Positions 27,235 through 36,013 are shown, counted from the stretch's first letter. The stretch is 64,000 nucleotides of DNA from Paludibacteraceae bacterium (GCA_017447875.1 JAFSMP010000033.1:1-64000); one strand, 5' to 3'. A program made the numbers and translations. Notes: generated by a model not told the origin, from the letters alone.

Positions 27235-27837
27235 ATGGAAGACAATTTCGCAATACAACTTTTTGAAGGAAAGAAAGTCCGCATCGTCTGGGATGAGGAG
27301 CAAGAAAAGTACTGGTTCTCGGTAGTAGATATAGTACAAGTGTTAACCGGTAGTTTCGACTATCAGCAAGCTCGGAAGTATTGGAAAGTGCTGAAAGGCC
27401 GTCTAATAAAGGAGGGAAATGAGTCGGTAACAAATTGTTACCAACTGAAATTGCCTTCTTCCGATGGAAAGAAATACATGACGGATGTTGCTGATTTACA
27501 AGGAATTTTCCGTATTATTCAATCCATTCCTTCCAAGAAAGCAGAGCCGGTAAAGCAGTGGCTGGCACAGTTGGGTGAGCAGCGAATAGACCAGATGATC
27601 GATCCGGAACTGACTTTAACCACAGAGTTGTCGCGTCAACGAAATCCGAAAGGCATGGTTGAAAGTAAACAAGCGGCACAAGCAGGAGGAAAAGTAGCAA
27701 AGAACGCGCGGGAAGATCTTGAGCGTCAACTAGGTCGCAGTGTCATCTCTTCCGAACGCGCTTCCGACTATCTTCGTCCCATCGAAGAAACAAAGGCCGA
27801 AGAATTACCATTTGAAGATGGGACAAATGATAAATAA
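27235..27837 (+). CDS. BRO-N (phage antirepressor-like) domain protein
   Basis: 200 residues from the ATG at 27235. The N-terminal domain (QLFEGKKVRIVWDEEQEKYW, FSVVDIVQVLTGS, YWKVLKGRL, YQLKLPSSDGKKYMTDVAD, IIQSIPSKKAEPVKQWLAQL) fits BRO-N, found in phage antirepressors. The C-terminal NAREDLERQLGRSVISSERA recalls the tail of DinD-like BRO proteins induced by DNA damage. No phage genes are near. It opens an AT-richer segment continuing to 33.2 kb. Confidence 0.8.
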   Translation: MEDNFAIQLFEGKKVRIVWDEEQEKYWFSVVDIVQVLTGSFDYQQARKYWKVLKGRLIKEGNESVTNCYQLKLPSSDGKKYMTDVADLQGIFRIIQSIPSKKAEPVKQWLAQLGEQRIDQMIDPELTLTTELSRQRNPKGMVESKQAAQAGGKVAKNAREDLERQLGRSVISSERASDYLRPIEETKAEELPFEDGTNDK

Positions 27838-27844
27838 AAGAGTA

Positions 27845-27869
27845 GGGGTATTAGCTCATCTTATACCCC
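27845..27869 (+). terminator. Possible weak terminator after the BRO-N gene
   Basis: GGGGTAT and ATACCCC form a 7-bp stem with an 11-nt loop, followed by an A-rich rather than T-rich stretch, so termination on the plus strand is doubtful. Confidence 0.35.
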
Positions 27870-27910
27870 ACAAAAAGAAAAATAACTTATTCACATAAAA
27901 TTTTATAACT

Positions 27911-28045
27911 ATGGCAAAGTACATTTGTGATGTCTGCGGGTACGAATATGACCCCAGCGAAACAGGAAAAGCGTTTAATGAACTCCCGGAAGATTGGACA
28001 TGCCCGATTTGCGGTGTAGGCAAAGACCAGTTTTCTGAGTTATAA
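27911..28045 (+). CDS. Rubredoxin, short-loop type, 44 aa
   Basis: ATG at 27911, stop TAA at 28043-28045. The four iron ligands are in [10 protein letters not shown] and [13 protein letters not shown], i.e. two CxxCG knuckles. The usual rubredoxin is about 52-54 residues; here the loop between the knuckles is shortened ([16 protein letters not shown]), as in the 45-residue Desulfovibrio desulfuricans type. It carries single electrons in the cytoplasm, often to peroxide or superoxide reductases; no such partner is adjacent. Confidence 0.92.
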   Translation: MAKYICDVCGYEYDPSETGKAFNELPEDWTCPICGVGKDQFSEL

Positions 28046-28055
28046 TTAAATACCA

Positions 28056-28622
28056 TTGATAAAAAATTCTCCTGAAATAGTATCACTTCGTGCAGATATT
28101 GAGCGTCTTATGGGACGACAAATGCGTACGCCTGCTGATTTCGATTGGCTTAATCTGCGTATTTGGGAAACGTGCCACGAATACTTGTCTCCAACGACGC
28201 TCAAACATTTGTGGGGGTATATAAATGGCGATACTCCGCGTCATACAACGCTTTGTATCCTCTGCCGTTTATTGGGATATGTCTCATGGGAAGAATATAT
28301 CGATCATCTTTCTATCTGCAACGAAGAAGAGAGTGAATCGTTCTTCGGCAAAGGTATTCGCGCGGACGAATTGCAAATAGGTGAATGTCTGGAAGTAGCA
28401 TGGAGACCTAACAGGCGCGCTGTCTTGCGTTATGAGGGAGGTAATCGTTTTACGATTGTAGAAGCCGAAAACAGCAAGTTGCATGTTGGCGATACGTGTA
28501 ATGCAGTATGTTTCTTGCTCAACCGCCCCATGTATCTGGATAACTTAGTCCAAGAGACTCAATCCCCTAAAACCTACGTAGCCGGCAAACGGCACGGTCT
28601 TACTTATGTCCGCAAACTTTGA
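28056..28622 (+). CDS. Hypothetical protein with a possible HTH-like N-terminus, 188 aa
   Basis: The N-terminal half (SLRADIERLMGRQMRTPADF, LSPTTLKHLWGYINGDTPRH, TTLCILCRLLGYVSWEEYID) is typical of a Bacteroidota family whose first part looks like a helix-turn-helix. The second half (LQIGECLEVAWRPNRRAVLRYEGGNRF, LHVGDTCNAVCF) is a small beta domain. I do not know its function. The start is a TTG at 28056, 10 bp after the rubredoxin stop; the next in-frame ATG, at codon 19, would cut into the conserved first helix. Confidence 0.62.
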   Translation: MIKNSPEIVSLRADIERLMGRQMRTPADFDWLNLRIWETCHEYLSPTTLKHLWGYINGDTPRHTTLCILCRLLGYVSWEEYIDHLSICNEEESESFFGKGIRADELQIGECLEVAWRPNRRAVLRYEGGNRFTIVEAENSKLHVGDTCNAVCFLLNRPMYLDNLVQETQSPKTYVAGKRHGLTYVRKL

Positions 28623-28693
28623 TACTTCCAGTTCTTCCGGCTTCATTGTTTCTGATACATGGAATAATGAATGGTCTGACCTGACGCTTCTTC

Positions 28694-28905
28694 AAATAAA
28701 ATCGATTTTTATCGTTAAATCCTTGCATATATCAAAAAAAGCAAACAAATATTTGTTGTAACGTCGGACTCCGCCACTTCGTTTTCCCCGAACTTACTTT
28801 CGCACAGTCGTGCTAATAACAAGTCTTTTTCGCAAAAACTACAATTAAATTTGATTTTTTGCGCTAAATCCTTGTGTATTTCAAATATTTGTTGTAATTT
28901 TGCAG
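28694..28905 (+). repeat. Intergenic repeat, copy B, with two promoter-like units
   Basis: This fills most of the 305-bp gap 28623-28927. Unit 1 (28694-28762) has ATCGATTTTTATCGTTAAAT, CCTTGCATAT and AAATATTTGTTGTAAC. The spacer contains CCCCGAACTTACTTTCGCAC and GTGCTAATAACAAG. Unit 2 (about 28846-28905) repeats the promoter motif and ends TTGTAATTTTGCAG. Copy A lies at 591-782. Nothing else is recognisable in 28623-28693. Confidence 0.75.
28872..28902 (+). promoter_or_regulatory. Promoter of the toxin-antitoxin pair
   Basis: TTGTGTAT at 28872 and TAATTTTG at 28895-28902, 23-bp spacing, in unit 2 of the repeat; 25 bp before the antitoxin ATG. Confidence 0.72.
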
Positions 28906-28927
28906 GCAAAATTGAGAGGAGGCTATT

Positions 28928-29176
28928 ATGACCGCTTTACAACTAAATGCAGAAATCTATCGTAGTTTAGGAGTTCTTTCCGAGGACGAAAGCATGCTCA
29001 AACGTGCAGCCAAGTATCTCAAACGCTTGGCGGCAGAACTCACGTACGACCCTACATTGATGTCGAAAGAAGAGTTCTATGCACGTGTGGACGAGGCAGA
29101 GCGTGAGATTGCAGAGGGAAAAGGAATTCGTTTTACGGATAAGGCCGAGATGAATGCTTGGCTTAATTCTCTTTGA
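28928..29176 (+). CDS. Antitoxin of a YoeB/Txe-type toxin-antitoxin module
   Basis: 82 residues, largely helical and acidic. MTALQLNAEIYRSLGVLSED and MLKRAAKYLKRLAAE match a Bacteroidota antitoxin family usually found before Txe/YoeB toxins. The centre (LMSKEEFYARVDEAEREI) would neutralise the toxin. It lies 2 bp upstream of a toxin reading frame that is now broken, so it may persist only as a repressor of its own promoter or as an orphan antitoxin. Confidence 0.8.
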   Translation: MTALQLNAEIYRSLGVLSEDESMLKRAAKYLKRLAAELTYDPTLMSKEEFYARVDEAEREIAEGKGIRFTDKAEMNAWLNSL

Positions 29177-29178
29177 GT

Positions 29179-29450
29179 ATGTTTATGATCGTCTATTCAT
29201 CACGCGCACAAGAAGACTTGCACAAGTTAAAGAAAGATGAACCGACTGCTTTTCAGAAAGCACTCAAACTATTGAATGAGTTGGTAGACATCCCCAAACG
29301 GGAACTGGTCATCCTGAGCCATTGAAAGGAAAACCGGAAGGTCGATGGAGCCGCCAGATAACAAAGAAGCATCGGTTGGTCTATCGCATTTATGAGCAAG
29401 AGGTATATGTGGATGTCCTGACCGCTTATGGTCATTATGACGATAAATGA
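29179..29450 (+). pseudogene. YoeB/Txe-family toxin, disrupted by a one-base deletion
   Basis: The first frame reads MFMIVYSSRAQEDLHKLKKD to ELVDIPK, then diverges and stops at 29325. The +1 frame continues with TGTGHPEPLKGKPEGRWSRQ, KHRLVYRIYEQEVYVDVLTA and YGHYDDK, ending at TGA 29448-29450. Adding one A to the run at 29296-29298 restores PKTGTGHPEPLKG and a 90-residue toxin with the family's GTGxPEPLKG, WSRxI, HRLVYR and GHY motifs. The intact toxin would cleave mRNA at the ribosome. A sequencing error cannot be excluded. Confidence 0.88.
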
Positions 29451-29536
29451 ATATACCGTCTCCTCTCTGGGAGGAAAAATGGAGAGGGCTGAACCGACAG
29501 CGAAAAAGCGTAGATAATAACATACTTACTAACATT

Positions 29537-30436
29537 ATGAAAAAGTTACTCTTCTTCACTTTCGTAGCATTTTTGCTTGCAACGCCTACTAATGCCAAGA
29601 AACCGCAATTGGCACGTTCGGTGTGGTTTTTGTTTGAGAAACAGGACAATCTGGAGAAACAGCCCAATGACAGCGTGGTTGTTTCGTACAAAACGGAAAT
29701 AAAAGGTCTGGCACCCAATGACCCTAATAGATCTGCATGGAATCCACAGCCTACCATTATAATGACTATTCATAACAAGAGTGAGAGGATTATCTATGTC
29801 GATTTGCAAAAATCATTTGCGGTTATTAACGAGGAACTCTATCCGCTATATGTTCATACCTCTGAAGTGCAGACAACAAGCAATACATCCATGGTCGGTG
29901 TCAATCTCGGTTTGGTGGGTATTGGGTCTGCCGGTACGACTTCCAATGCGAAAATTACTCATGCCGAGCGATATATAATAGTTCCCGGCGAAACCAAAAA
30001 ATCTATAGAGATACCTCTTACAAAATGGGAGAAATCATTTGTGTTGAACAATGTGGATGGCATAATTGAATTACGACCTGCCGAATATATGGCGATAAAA
30101 GACCCTAATATTCAATGGTATATAAGACTCCTTCAATATTTTATCAATTACGGAGAGGTAAAGAACTATGATTATGACGATAATCCGTTGACTTTGGATA
30201 TGCGTGTATGCTATTCTTTCGATGACAGCATGACTCCAAATTACACCAATCGTTCTGTTTATTATGTGGCGCATATAGTTGGTTCTGACTATGTTACAGG
30301 AGGCGGCGGTCAATACATTAATGAATTGGCAATAGAAAGAGCATTGGAGATATATCCGCCTTTGAATGATTATCTGACCTCTCCAAAAAAACTCTATTTC
30401 CATCTTTGGACCCCACATCCTATACCCAAGAAGTAA
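29537..30436 (+). CDS. Secreted protein of an unrecognised tandem family, paralogue 1
   Basis: 299 residues from MKKLLFFTFVAFLLATPTNA (signal peptide). The mature protein starts KKPQLARSVWFLFEKQDN. Conserved blocks shared by the four copies: a strand-rich part with NKSERIIYVDLQKSFAVINE and LYPLY, a serine/glycine-rich centre (SNTSMVGVNLGLVGIGSAGT), a PGETKKSIEIPLTKWEKSF block and LDMRVCYSFDDSMTPNYTNR near the C-terminus. No catalytic motif is apparent; periplasmic or surface location is inferred. The ORF start at 29447 is too far upstream of the signal peptide. Identical to copy 4 over 95 bp (29594-29688). Confidence 0.7.
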   Translation: MKKLLFFTFVAFLLATPTNAKKPQLARSVWFLFEKQDNLEKQPNDSVVVSYKTEIKGLAPNDPNRSAWNPQPTIIMTIHNKSERIIYVDLQKSFAVINEELYPLYVHTSEVQTTSNTSMVGVNLGLVGIGSAGTTSNAKITHAERYIIVPGETKKSIEIPLTKWEKSFVLNNVDGIIELRPAEYMAIKDPNIQWYIRLLQYFINYGEVKNYDYDDNPLTLDMRVCYSFDDSMTPNYTNRSVYYVAHIVGSDYVTGGGGQYINELAIERALEIYPPLNDYLTSPKKLYFHLWTPHPIPKK

Positions 30437-30462
30437 ATCCATTCTACTAATAATTGCGAATT

Positions 30463-31368
30463 ATGAAGAAAGTTATTCTCTTTAGTTTGGCTCTGTGCCT
30501 GTTGGCAGTGCCGGTAAACGCCAAGAAGCCTCAACTAGCGCGGTCTGTGTGGTTCTTGTTTGAAAAGGTGGATAATATGAAGAAGCAACCAAATGATAGC
30601 GTGGTTGTTTCGTATAAAACGATTTTGGGTAATATTTGGCCTAACAATCCCGATGAAGAGAGTTTTTGGCCGCAACCCCATATCATAATGACCATTCAGA
30701 ATAACACAGAACGAGTTATTTATGCGGATCTGCAGCAATCATTTATAGTAATTAACGGGGAACTCTATCCTCTGTACATTCCTACTTCTGAGGTGAAAAC
30801 GCAGAGTAGCACATCTATAACGGGCGTGAACCTCGGATTAGTAGGAGTAGGTTCTGCCGGTACTACCGCTAATACAAAGATTGTGCATGCCGAACGATAT
30901 GTCATAATCCCTGGAGAAACCAAAAAATCAATAGATATACCACTGACCAAATGGGAAACATCATTTGTTTTGAATAATAAAGACGGAAAGATTAAGTTGG
31001 AACCCGCAGGAGGAAATGGCGAAACTAATCCAAATAGCAAATATTATTGTGCCGCGTACCACAAACTCATCCAGTATTTTGTCAATGTCGGGGATGTGAA
31101 AAACTATGAATATGACGATAATCCGATGACTTTGGATATGCGGTTGTGTTACTCTTTCAATGATAATATGACCCCGAATTACACTAACCGTTCGGTATAT
31201 TATACGGCACATATTGTTGGTTCCGATTATCGCAAAGGAGGTAAATTTGGTAATAAAATAGCTATTGAGAGAGCAACAGAGTTTTATCCTCCGTTTAATG
31301 AGTATCTAACTTCACCAAGAAAACTATATTTCCATTTCTGGACTCCCGAGTTTATGCCCAAGAAATAA
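30463..31368 (+). CDS. Secreted protein of an unrecognised tandem family, paralogue 2
   Basis: 301 residues with signal MKKVILFSLALCLLAVPVNA. Same domain order as its neighbours: ARSVWFLFEKVDNMKKQPND, NTERVIYADLQQSFIVINGE, SSTSITGVNLGLVGVGSAGT, PGETKKSIDIPLTKWETSF, LDMRLCYSFNDNMTPNYTNR. The ATG at 30463 is preferred over a TTG at 30454. The upstream 20 bp and signal-peptide region are nearly identical to copy 3, and the GDVKNYEYDDNPMTLDMR region is nearly identical to copy 4. Confidence 0.7.
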   Translation: MKKVILFSLALCLLAVPVNAKKPQLARSVWFLFEKVDNMKKQPNDSVVVSYKTILGNIWPNNPDEESFWPQPHIIMTIQNNTERVIYADLQQSFIVINGELYPLYIPTSEVKTQSSTSITGVNLGLVGVGSAGTTANTKIVHAERYVIIPGETKKSIDIPLTKWETSFVLNNKDGKIKLEPAGGNGETNPNSKYYCAAYHKLIQYFVNVGDVKNYEYDDNPMTLDMRLCYSFNDNMTPNYTNRSVYYTAHIVGSDYRKGGKFGNKIAIERATEFYPPFNEYLTSPRKLYFHFWTPEFMPKK

Positions 31369-31391
31369 ATCTATCTCAATAATTGCGAATT

Positions 31392-32273
31392 ATGAAGAAA
31401 GTTATTCTCTTTAGTTTTGCGTTGTTGTGCATGTTGGCAGTGCCGGTAAACGCCAAGAAGCCGAAGTTGTCGAATTGTCTGTGGTTCGTAATGGAAAAAC
31501 AAGAGAACTTGAACAAACAACCTATCGACAGCGTTTGTTGCAATTATACCATCAATAACGGCACAGCATTTAGTTATACCCCTACAATAATCATAACGAT
31601 AATCAACAAATCCGAGCGGACTATCTATATCGACAAGCAGAACTCTTTCGTAATTCCTAATGGTGTTACCTATTCATTATTTCAAAATACGACAAAAGTA
31701 GCCACGCAAGGAAATACATCCACAACCGGAGTAAATCTTGGGTTAGTGGGAGTTGGTTCTTCCTCCTCAAATTATAATACAACGATTACCCAAGAGGAAC
31801 GTTTTGTGATTATTCCTGCCGTCTCGCAAAAAATCATCCGGGTTCCCTTTGTTGAACCGTGGGGGGCAGCATGGCAGTTAAACGGTGTTAATGGGCATAT
31901 GGCTATGTTGCAAGAAAATTCTCGTGCGTCTGGTGCCTACTCTATCATTTATATCTATCAAAACTTCATCAATGAAGGCGAATTGCTCAATTATGAAGGC
32001 GAGAATAATCCATTTTGTCTGGATATGAGAATATGCTACTCATTTAGCGAGAATATGATTCCTAATTATGTTAACAAAGAGGTTTATTACACAAAGCATA
32101 TTATCGGTTCCGTTTATCAACCCAAGAATCCATTCAGCGCTAAATATGAAGGAGACCGTGATATGGCTCTGCAAGTACTCCCAACGTTAGAAAAGTATGA
32201 GAATGACAATACAAAATATATGTTCGTCAAGATAAAGACATATGAACCGTATCAAAAAGCATTGCAACGATAA
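31392..32273 (+). CDS. Secreted protein of an unrecognised tandem family, paralogue 3 (divergent)
   Basis: 293 residues, the most divergent copy. Signal MKKVILFSFALLCMLAVPVNA, then KKPKLSNCLWFVMEKQENLN. The family blocks are kept in altered form: NKSERTIYIDKQNSFVIPNG, GNTSTTGVNLGLVGVGSSSS, ERFVIIPAVSQKIIRVPF, LDMRICYSFSENMIPNYVNK. The PGETKKSI motif is lost. The central glycine/serine stretch is the best-conserved element of the family, suggesting a structural or processing role. Confidence 0.68.
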   Translation: MKKVILFSFALLCMLAVPVNAKKPKLSNCLWFVMEKQENLNKQPIDSVCCNYTINNGTAFSYTPTIIITIINKSERTIYIDKQNSFVIPNGVTYSLFQNTTKVATQGNTSTTGVNLGLVGVGSSSSNYNTTITQEERFVIIPAVSQKIIRVPFVEPWGAAWQLNGVNGHMAMLQENSRASGAYSIIYIYQNFINEGELLNYEGENNPFCLDMRICYSFSENMIPNYVNKEVYYTKHIIGSVYQPKNPFSAKYEGDRDMALQVLPTLEKYENDNTKYMFVKIKTYEPYQKALQR

Positions 32274-32295
32274 TCACATAAATAAAGCACTGATT

Positions 32296-33201
32296 ATGAA
32301 AAAATTACTCTTATTCGTTTTGGCAGCATTCATGCTTGCTGCACCAACAAACGCCAAGAAACCGCAATTGGCACGTTCGGTGTGGTTTTTGTTTGAGAAA
32401 CAGGACAATCTGGAGAAACAGCCCAATGACAGCGTGGTTGTTTCGTATAAGATGGTTATGGAAAGTATTTATCGGAACGATAAAAAATACCCTGATTTTT
32501 ATCCACAACCCAAAATAGTAATAACTATTCGGAATAAAACAGAGCGACCGGTTTATGTGGATTTGCAGAAATCGTTTATTGTAATCAACGAAGAACTCTA
32601 TCCGTTGTATCTTCCGACATCGGATGTTCAGACGCAAAGCAATACATCCATGGTTGGTGTTAATCTCGGATTAGTTGGAATTGGTTCTGCCGGTACAACA
32701 TCTACAGCCAAGATTACTCATGCCGAGCGTTTTGTCCAAATCCCCGGAGAAACGAAAAAATCTATTGACGTACGGCTGACCAAATGGGAAAAATCATTTA
32801 CCTTAAATAATGTGGATGGAAGATTTGAGTATAAACCGGCCGGCTGGAATGGTGAAAAAAATCCTAATGCCATATCTTATTCTTTTGAATGTCATGAGTT
32901 TATTCAGTATTTTGTCAATGTCGGAGATGTGAAAAACTATGAATATGACGATAATCCGATGACTTTGGATATGCGGATGTGTTATTCTTTCAATGAAAGC
33001 ATGACACCAAATTTCATTAATCGTTCCGTATATTATACGAAGTATGCAGTAGGAGCGGAGCGTGCAAAAGGTGGCCTGCTTGATGTCGAGCATGAAAGAA
33101 AAACCGCAATAAATGCGTGCCCTGCCGTGAATGATTATCTTAATTCGTCAGATAAACTGTATTTCCGTATATGGACTCCCTATATCATGCCTAAGAAATA
33201 A
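32296..33201 (+). CDS. Secreted protein of an unrecognised tandem family, paralogue 4
   Basis: 301 residues with signal MKKLLLFVLAAFMLAAPTNA. Its N-terminal coding region is identical to copy 1 over 95 bp (32353-32447), while the GDVKNYEYDDNPMTLDMRMC region matches copy 2 with one mismatch over about 66 bp; it is a mosaic. The start at 32296 is chosen by the signal peptide; the frame is open from 32242 into the end of copy 3. A strong terminator follows at 33212-33243, ending the array. Confidence 0.7.
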   Translation: MKKLLLFVLAAFMLAAPTNAKKPQLARSVWFLFEKQDNLEKQPNDSVVVSYKMVMESIYRNDKKYPDFYPQPKIVITIRNKTERPVYVDLQKSFIVINEELYPLYLPTSDVQTQSNTSMVGVNLGLVGIGSAGTTSTAKITHAERFVQIPGETKKSIDVRLTKWEKSFTLNNVDGRFEYKPAGWNGEKNPNAISYSFECHEFIQYFVNVGDVKNYEYDDNPMTLDMRMCYSFNESMTPNFINRSVYYTKYAVGAERAKGGLLDVEHERKTAINACPAVNDYLNSSDKLYFRIWTPYIMPKK

Positions 33202-33211
33202 ACACAAAACC

Positions 33212-33243
33212 AAAGACGCGCTCCTTTCGGGGCGCGTCTTTTT
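33212..33243 (+). terminator. Terminator of the paralogue array
   Basis: AAGACGCGC and GCGCGTCTT flank a loop with CTTTCG, followed by TTTTTG. A second hairpin, ATCCGCC-AAACAT-GGCGGAT, lies at 33246-33265 and may serve ppdK from the other strand. Confidence 0.85.
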
Positions 33244-33283
33244 GTATCCGCCAAACATGGCGGATGGATGATTCGCAGGGCGA

Positions 33284-36013
33284 TTATTGCTCGTCTTCTA
33301 CGGCGGCTTGAGCGGCGGCGAGGCGGGCGATGGGGACACGGAACGGAGAGCAGGAAGCGTAGTTCATGCCTACACGTGCGCAGAACTTAACGGACGAAGG
33401 TTCACCACCATGCTCGCCGCAGATACCGGTACGCAATCCCGGACGAACGGCACGACCTTTCTCTACCGCCATCTTGATCAGCTGGCCAACACCATTCTGG
33501 TCGAGTACCTGGAACGGATCCACTTTGAGGATCTTCTTCTCAAGGTAAGCCGGCAAGAAGGAAGCGATATCATCACGGCTGTAACCGAAGGTCATCTGCG
33601 TGAGGTCGTTGGTACCGAAGCTGAAGTACTGAGCTTCCGTAGCGATGCGGTCTGCGGTCAGGGCTGCACGCGGGATCTCGATCATCGTACCGATCTCGAA
33701 TTCTACCTCTACACCATACTCAGCGAATACTTCCTTAGCTACTTTTTGGATAATCTCTTTCTGCTGTTTCAACTCATAGAGGATACCGATCAGCGGAACC
33801 ATGATCTCCGGCATCGGGTTCTTGCCCTCTTTCTTGAGTTCGCAAGCAGCACTGAGGATAGCGCGTGTCTGCATAGCGGTGATCTCCGGGAAGGTGATAC
33901 CCAGACGGCAACCACGGTGACCGAGCATCGGGTTGTTCTCTGCCAACTGAGCTACACGGGTCTGGATCTCCTCAACGGAAACGCCCATCTCCTTAGCCAT
34001 CTGCTCTTGTCCCTTCAGATCATGCGGAACGAACTCGTGCAAAGGCGGGTCGAGCAGACGGATGTTCACAGGCAGGCCGTCCATAGCGTCCAAGATACCT
34101 TTGAAGTCGGCTTTCTGGTAGGGGAGGAGTTTAGCCAATGCTTTCTCACGACCTTCGCTATCCTTAGCGAGAATCATCTCACGCATAGCGATGATCTTCT
34201 GGTCGTCGAAGAACATGTGCTCGGTACGCGTCAGACCGATACCCTTGGCACCGAAGGCGCGTGCAACAGCAGCGTCGTGCGGCGTATCTGCGTTCGTACG
34301 AACTTGCAGTTTGGTATATTTGTCGCAGAGGTCCATCAATGCCTTGAAGTCACCGCTGAGTTCAGCAGCCTTGGTCGGGATCTCACCTGCATATACTTGT
34401 CCGGTCGTACCGTTGAGGGAGATATAGTCACCCTCTTTGTAGGTAACGCCTTCGATCTTAACGGTCTTAGCCTTGTAGTCCACTTGGATAGCACCTGCAC
34501 CCGATACGCAGCATTTACCCATACCACGGGCAACGACAGCAGCGTGCGAAGTCATACCACCACGAGCGGTGAGGATACCTTCGGCGGCCGACATACCTGC
34601 GAGGTCTTCCGGGCTGGTCTCGATACGAACCATGACTACTTTGTGACCGTTAGCGTGCCACTCCTGAGCGTCATCGGCATGGAAGACGATCTGACCGCAA
34701 GCTGCACCCGGAGAAGCGGGCAGACCTTGGGTGATCACTTTGGCTTTCTTGAGTGCGTCCTTGTCGAAGACAGGGTGGAGCAGTTCGTCCAGTTTCTGCG
34801 GCTCGCAGCGCATAATCGCCTCTTTCTCGGAGATCTTACCTTCACGAACCATATCCATAGCGATCTTCACCATTGCGGTACCGGTACGCTTACCGTTACG
34901 GGTCTGGAGGAACCAGAGTTTGCCTTCCTGAACGGTGAACTCCATATCCTGCATGTCGCGGTAGTGATCCTCGAGTTTCTGTTGGATAGCGTTTAGTTCA
35001 GCGTACATCTCCGGCATCGCCTCTTCCATAGACGGATACTTAGCCAGACGCTCTGCCTCGCTGATGCCTGCGCGCTCAGCCCAACGTTGCGAACCGATCT
35101 TCGTGATCTGTTGCGGCGTACGGATACCTGCTACCACGTCCTCACCCTGTGCGTTTACAAGGTACTCACCGTTGAAAAGGTTCTCACCGTTACCGGCATC
35201 ACGGCTGAAGCAAACACCTGTTGCGGATGTGTCGCCCATGTTACCGAATACCATCGCCATAACCGAAACAGCCGTTCCCCACTCGTCAGGAATTCCTTCC
35301 ATCTTACGATAGAGGATAGCACGCTCGTTCATCCAGCTGCGGAAGACAGCGCAGATAGCGCCCCAGAGTTGCTCCATCGGATCATCCGGGAAGTCCTTTC
35401 CTGTGCGCTCTTTGATAGCCGTTTTGAAACGAGCAACAAGGAGCTTGAGCTCTTCTACATTGAGGTCCTTGTCCAGTTTCACGCCACGGATCTCTTTAAC
35501 CTCGTCGATGATAGCCTCGAACGGATCGATGTCGGTTTTGTTCACCGGCTTCATACCCAGCACGACGTCACCGTACATCTGTACGAAACGACGATAGGAG
35601 TCATACACGAAGTGCGGGTTCTGGGTCTTAGCCACCATACCTTCTGCTACAACATCGTTCAGACCGAGGTTGAGGATAGTATCCATCATACCCGGCATAG
35701 ATGCGCGAGCACCCGAACGAACAGATACGAGCAGCGGGTTCTTCGGATCGCCGAACTTGCAGTTCATCAGACCCTCTACATGAGCAACCGCAGCGTTCAC
35801 CTCTTCGGTGAGCTCCGCTACGATCTTCTCCTGACCGACCTGATAGTACTCGTTGCAGACTTCGGTGGTGATGGTGAATCCCGGAGGAACGGGCACACCC
35901 ACCAAGTTCATCTCAGCACAGTTAGCGCCCTTACCGCCCAGCAGTTCGCGCATTTGTGCGTTACCTTCAGCCTTACCGTTACCGAAGGTGTAAACTCTTT
36001 TTTTCTTTTCCAT
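33284..36013 (-). CDS. ppdK: Pyruvate, phosphate dikinase
   Basis: 909 residues, the full family length. YTFGNGKAEG and LLGGKGANCAEM open the nucleotide-binding domain, SVRSGARASMPGMMDTILNL follows, GGMTSHAAVVARGMGK (about 485-500) carries the swivelling phospho-histidine, and NDLTQMTFGYSRDD with GICGEHGG (about 862) lie in the PEP/pyruvate barrel with the catalytic cysteine. It interconverts pyruvate, ATP and Pi with PEP, AMP and PPi. Single gene under its own promoter, divergent from the LPP20-like operon. Confidence 0.97.
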   Translation of the reverse strand: MEKKKRVYTFGNGKAEGNAQMRELLGGKGANCAEMNLVGVPVPPGFTITTEVCNEYYQVGQEKIVAELTEEVNAAVAHVEGLMNCKFGDPKNPLLVSVRSGARASMPGMMDTILNLGLNDVVAEGMVAKTQNPHFVYDSYRRFVQMYGDVVLGMKPVNKTDIDPFEAIIDEVKEIRGVKLDKDLNVEELKLLVARFKTAIKERTGKDFPDDPMEQLWGAICAVFRSWMNERAILYRKMEGIPDEWGTAVSVMAMVFGNMGDTSATGVCFSRDAGNGENLFNGEYLVNAQGEDVVAGIRTPQQITKIGSQRWAERAGISEAERLAKYPSMEEAMPEMYAELNAIQQKLEDHYRDMQDMEFTVQEGKLWFLQTRNGKRTGTAMVKIAMDMVREGKISEKEAIMRCEPQKLDELLHPVFDKDALKKAKVITQGLPASPGAACGQIVFHADDAQEWHANGHKVVMVRIETSPEDLAGMSAAEGILTARGGMTSHAAVVARGMGKCCVSGAGAIQVDYKAKTVKIEGVTYKEGDYISLNGTTGQVYAGEIPTKAAELSGDFKALMDLCDKYTKLQVRTNADTPHDAAVARAFGAKGIGLTRTEHMFFDDQKIIAMREMILAKDSEGREKALAKLLPYQKADFKGILDAMDGLPVNIRLLDPPLHEFVPHDLKGQEQMAKEMGVSVEEIQTRVAQLAENNPMLGHRGCRLGITFPEITAMQTRAILSAACELKKEGKNPMPEIMVPLIGILYELKQQKEIIQKVAKEVFAEYGVEVEFEIGTMIEIPRAALTADRIATEAQYFSFGTNDLTQMTFGYSRDDIASFLPAYLEKKILKVDPFQVLDQNGVGQLIKMAVEKGRAVRPGLRTGICGEHGGEPSSVKFCARVGMNYASCSPFRVPIARLAAAQAAVEDEQ

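Noticed and set aside
27235-27837. Prophage suggested by the BRO-N gene
   Set aside because: No capsid, terminase, tail, lysis or integrase genes are near; BRO-N genes are often found alone.
29447-29536. 30-codon N-terminal extension of paralogue 1
   Set aside because: It precedes a complete signal peptide and has no counterpart in the other copies; the ATG at 29537 is preferred.
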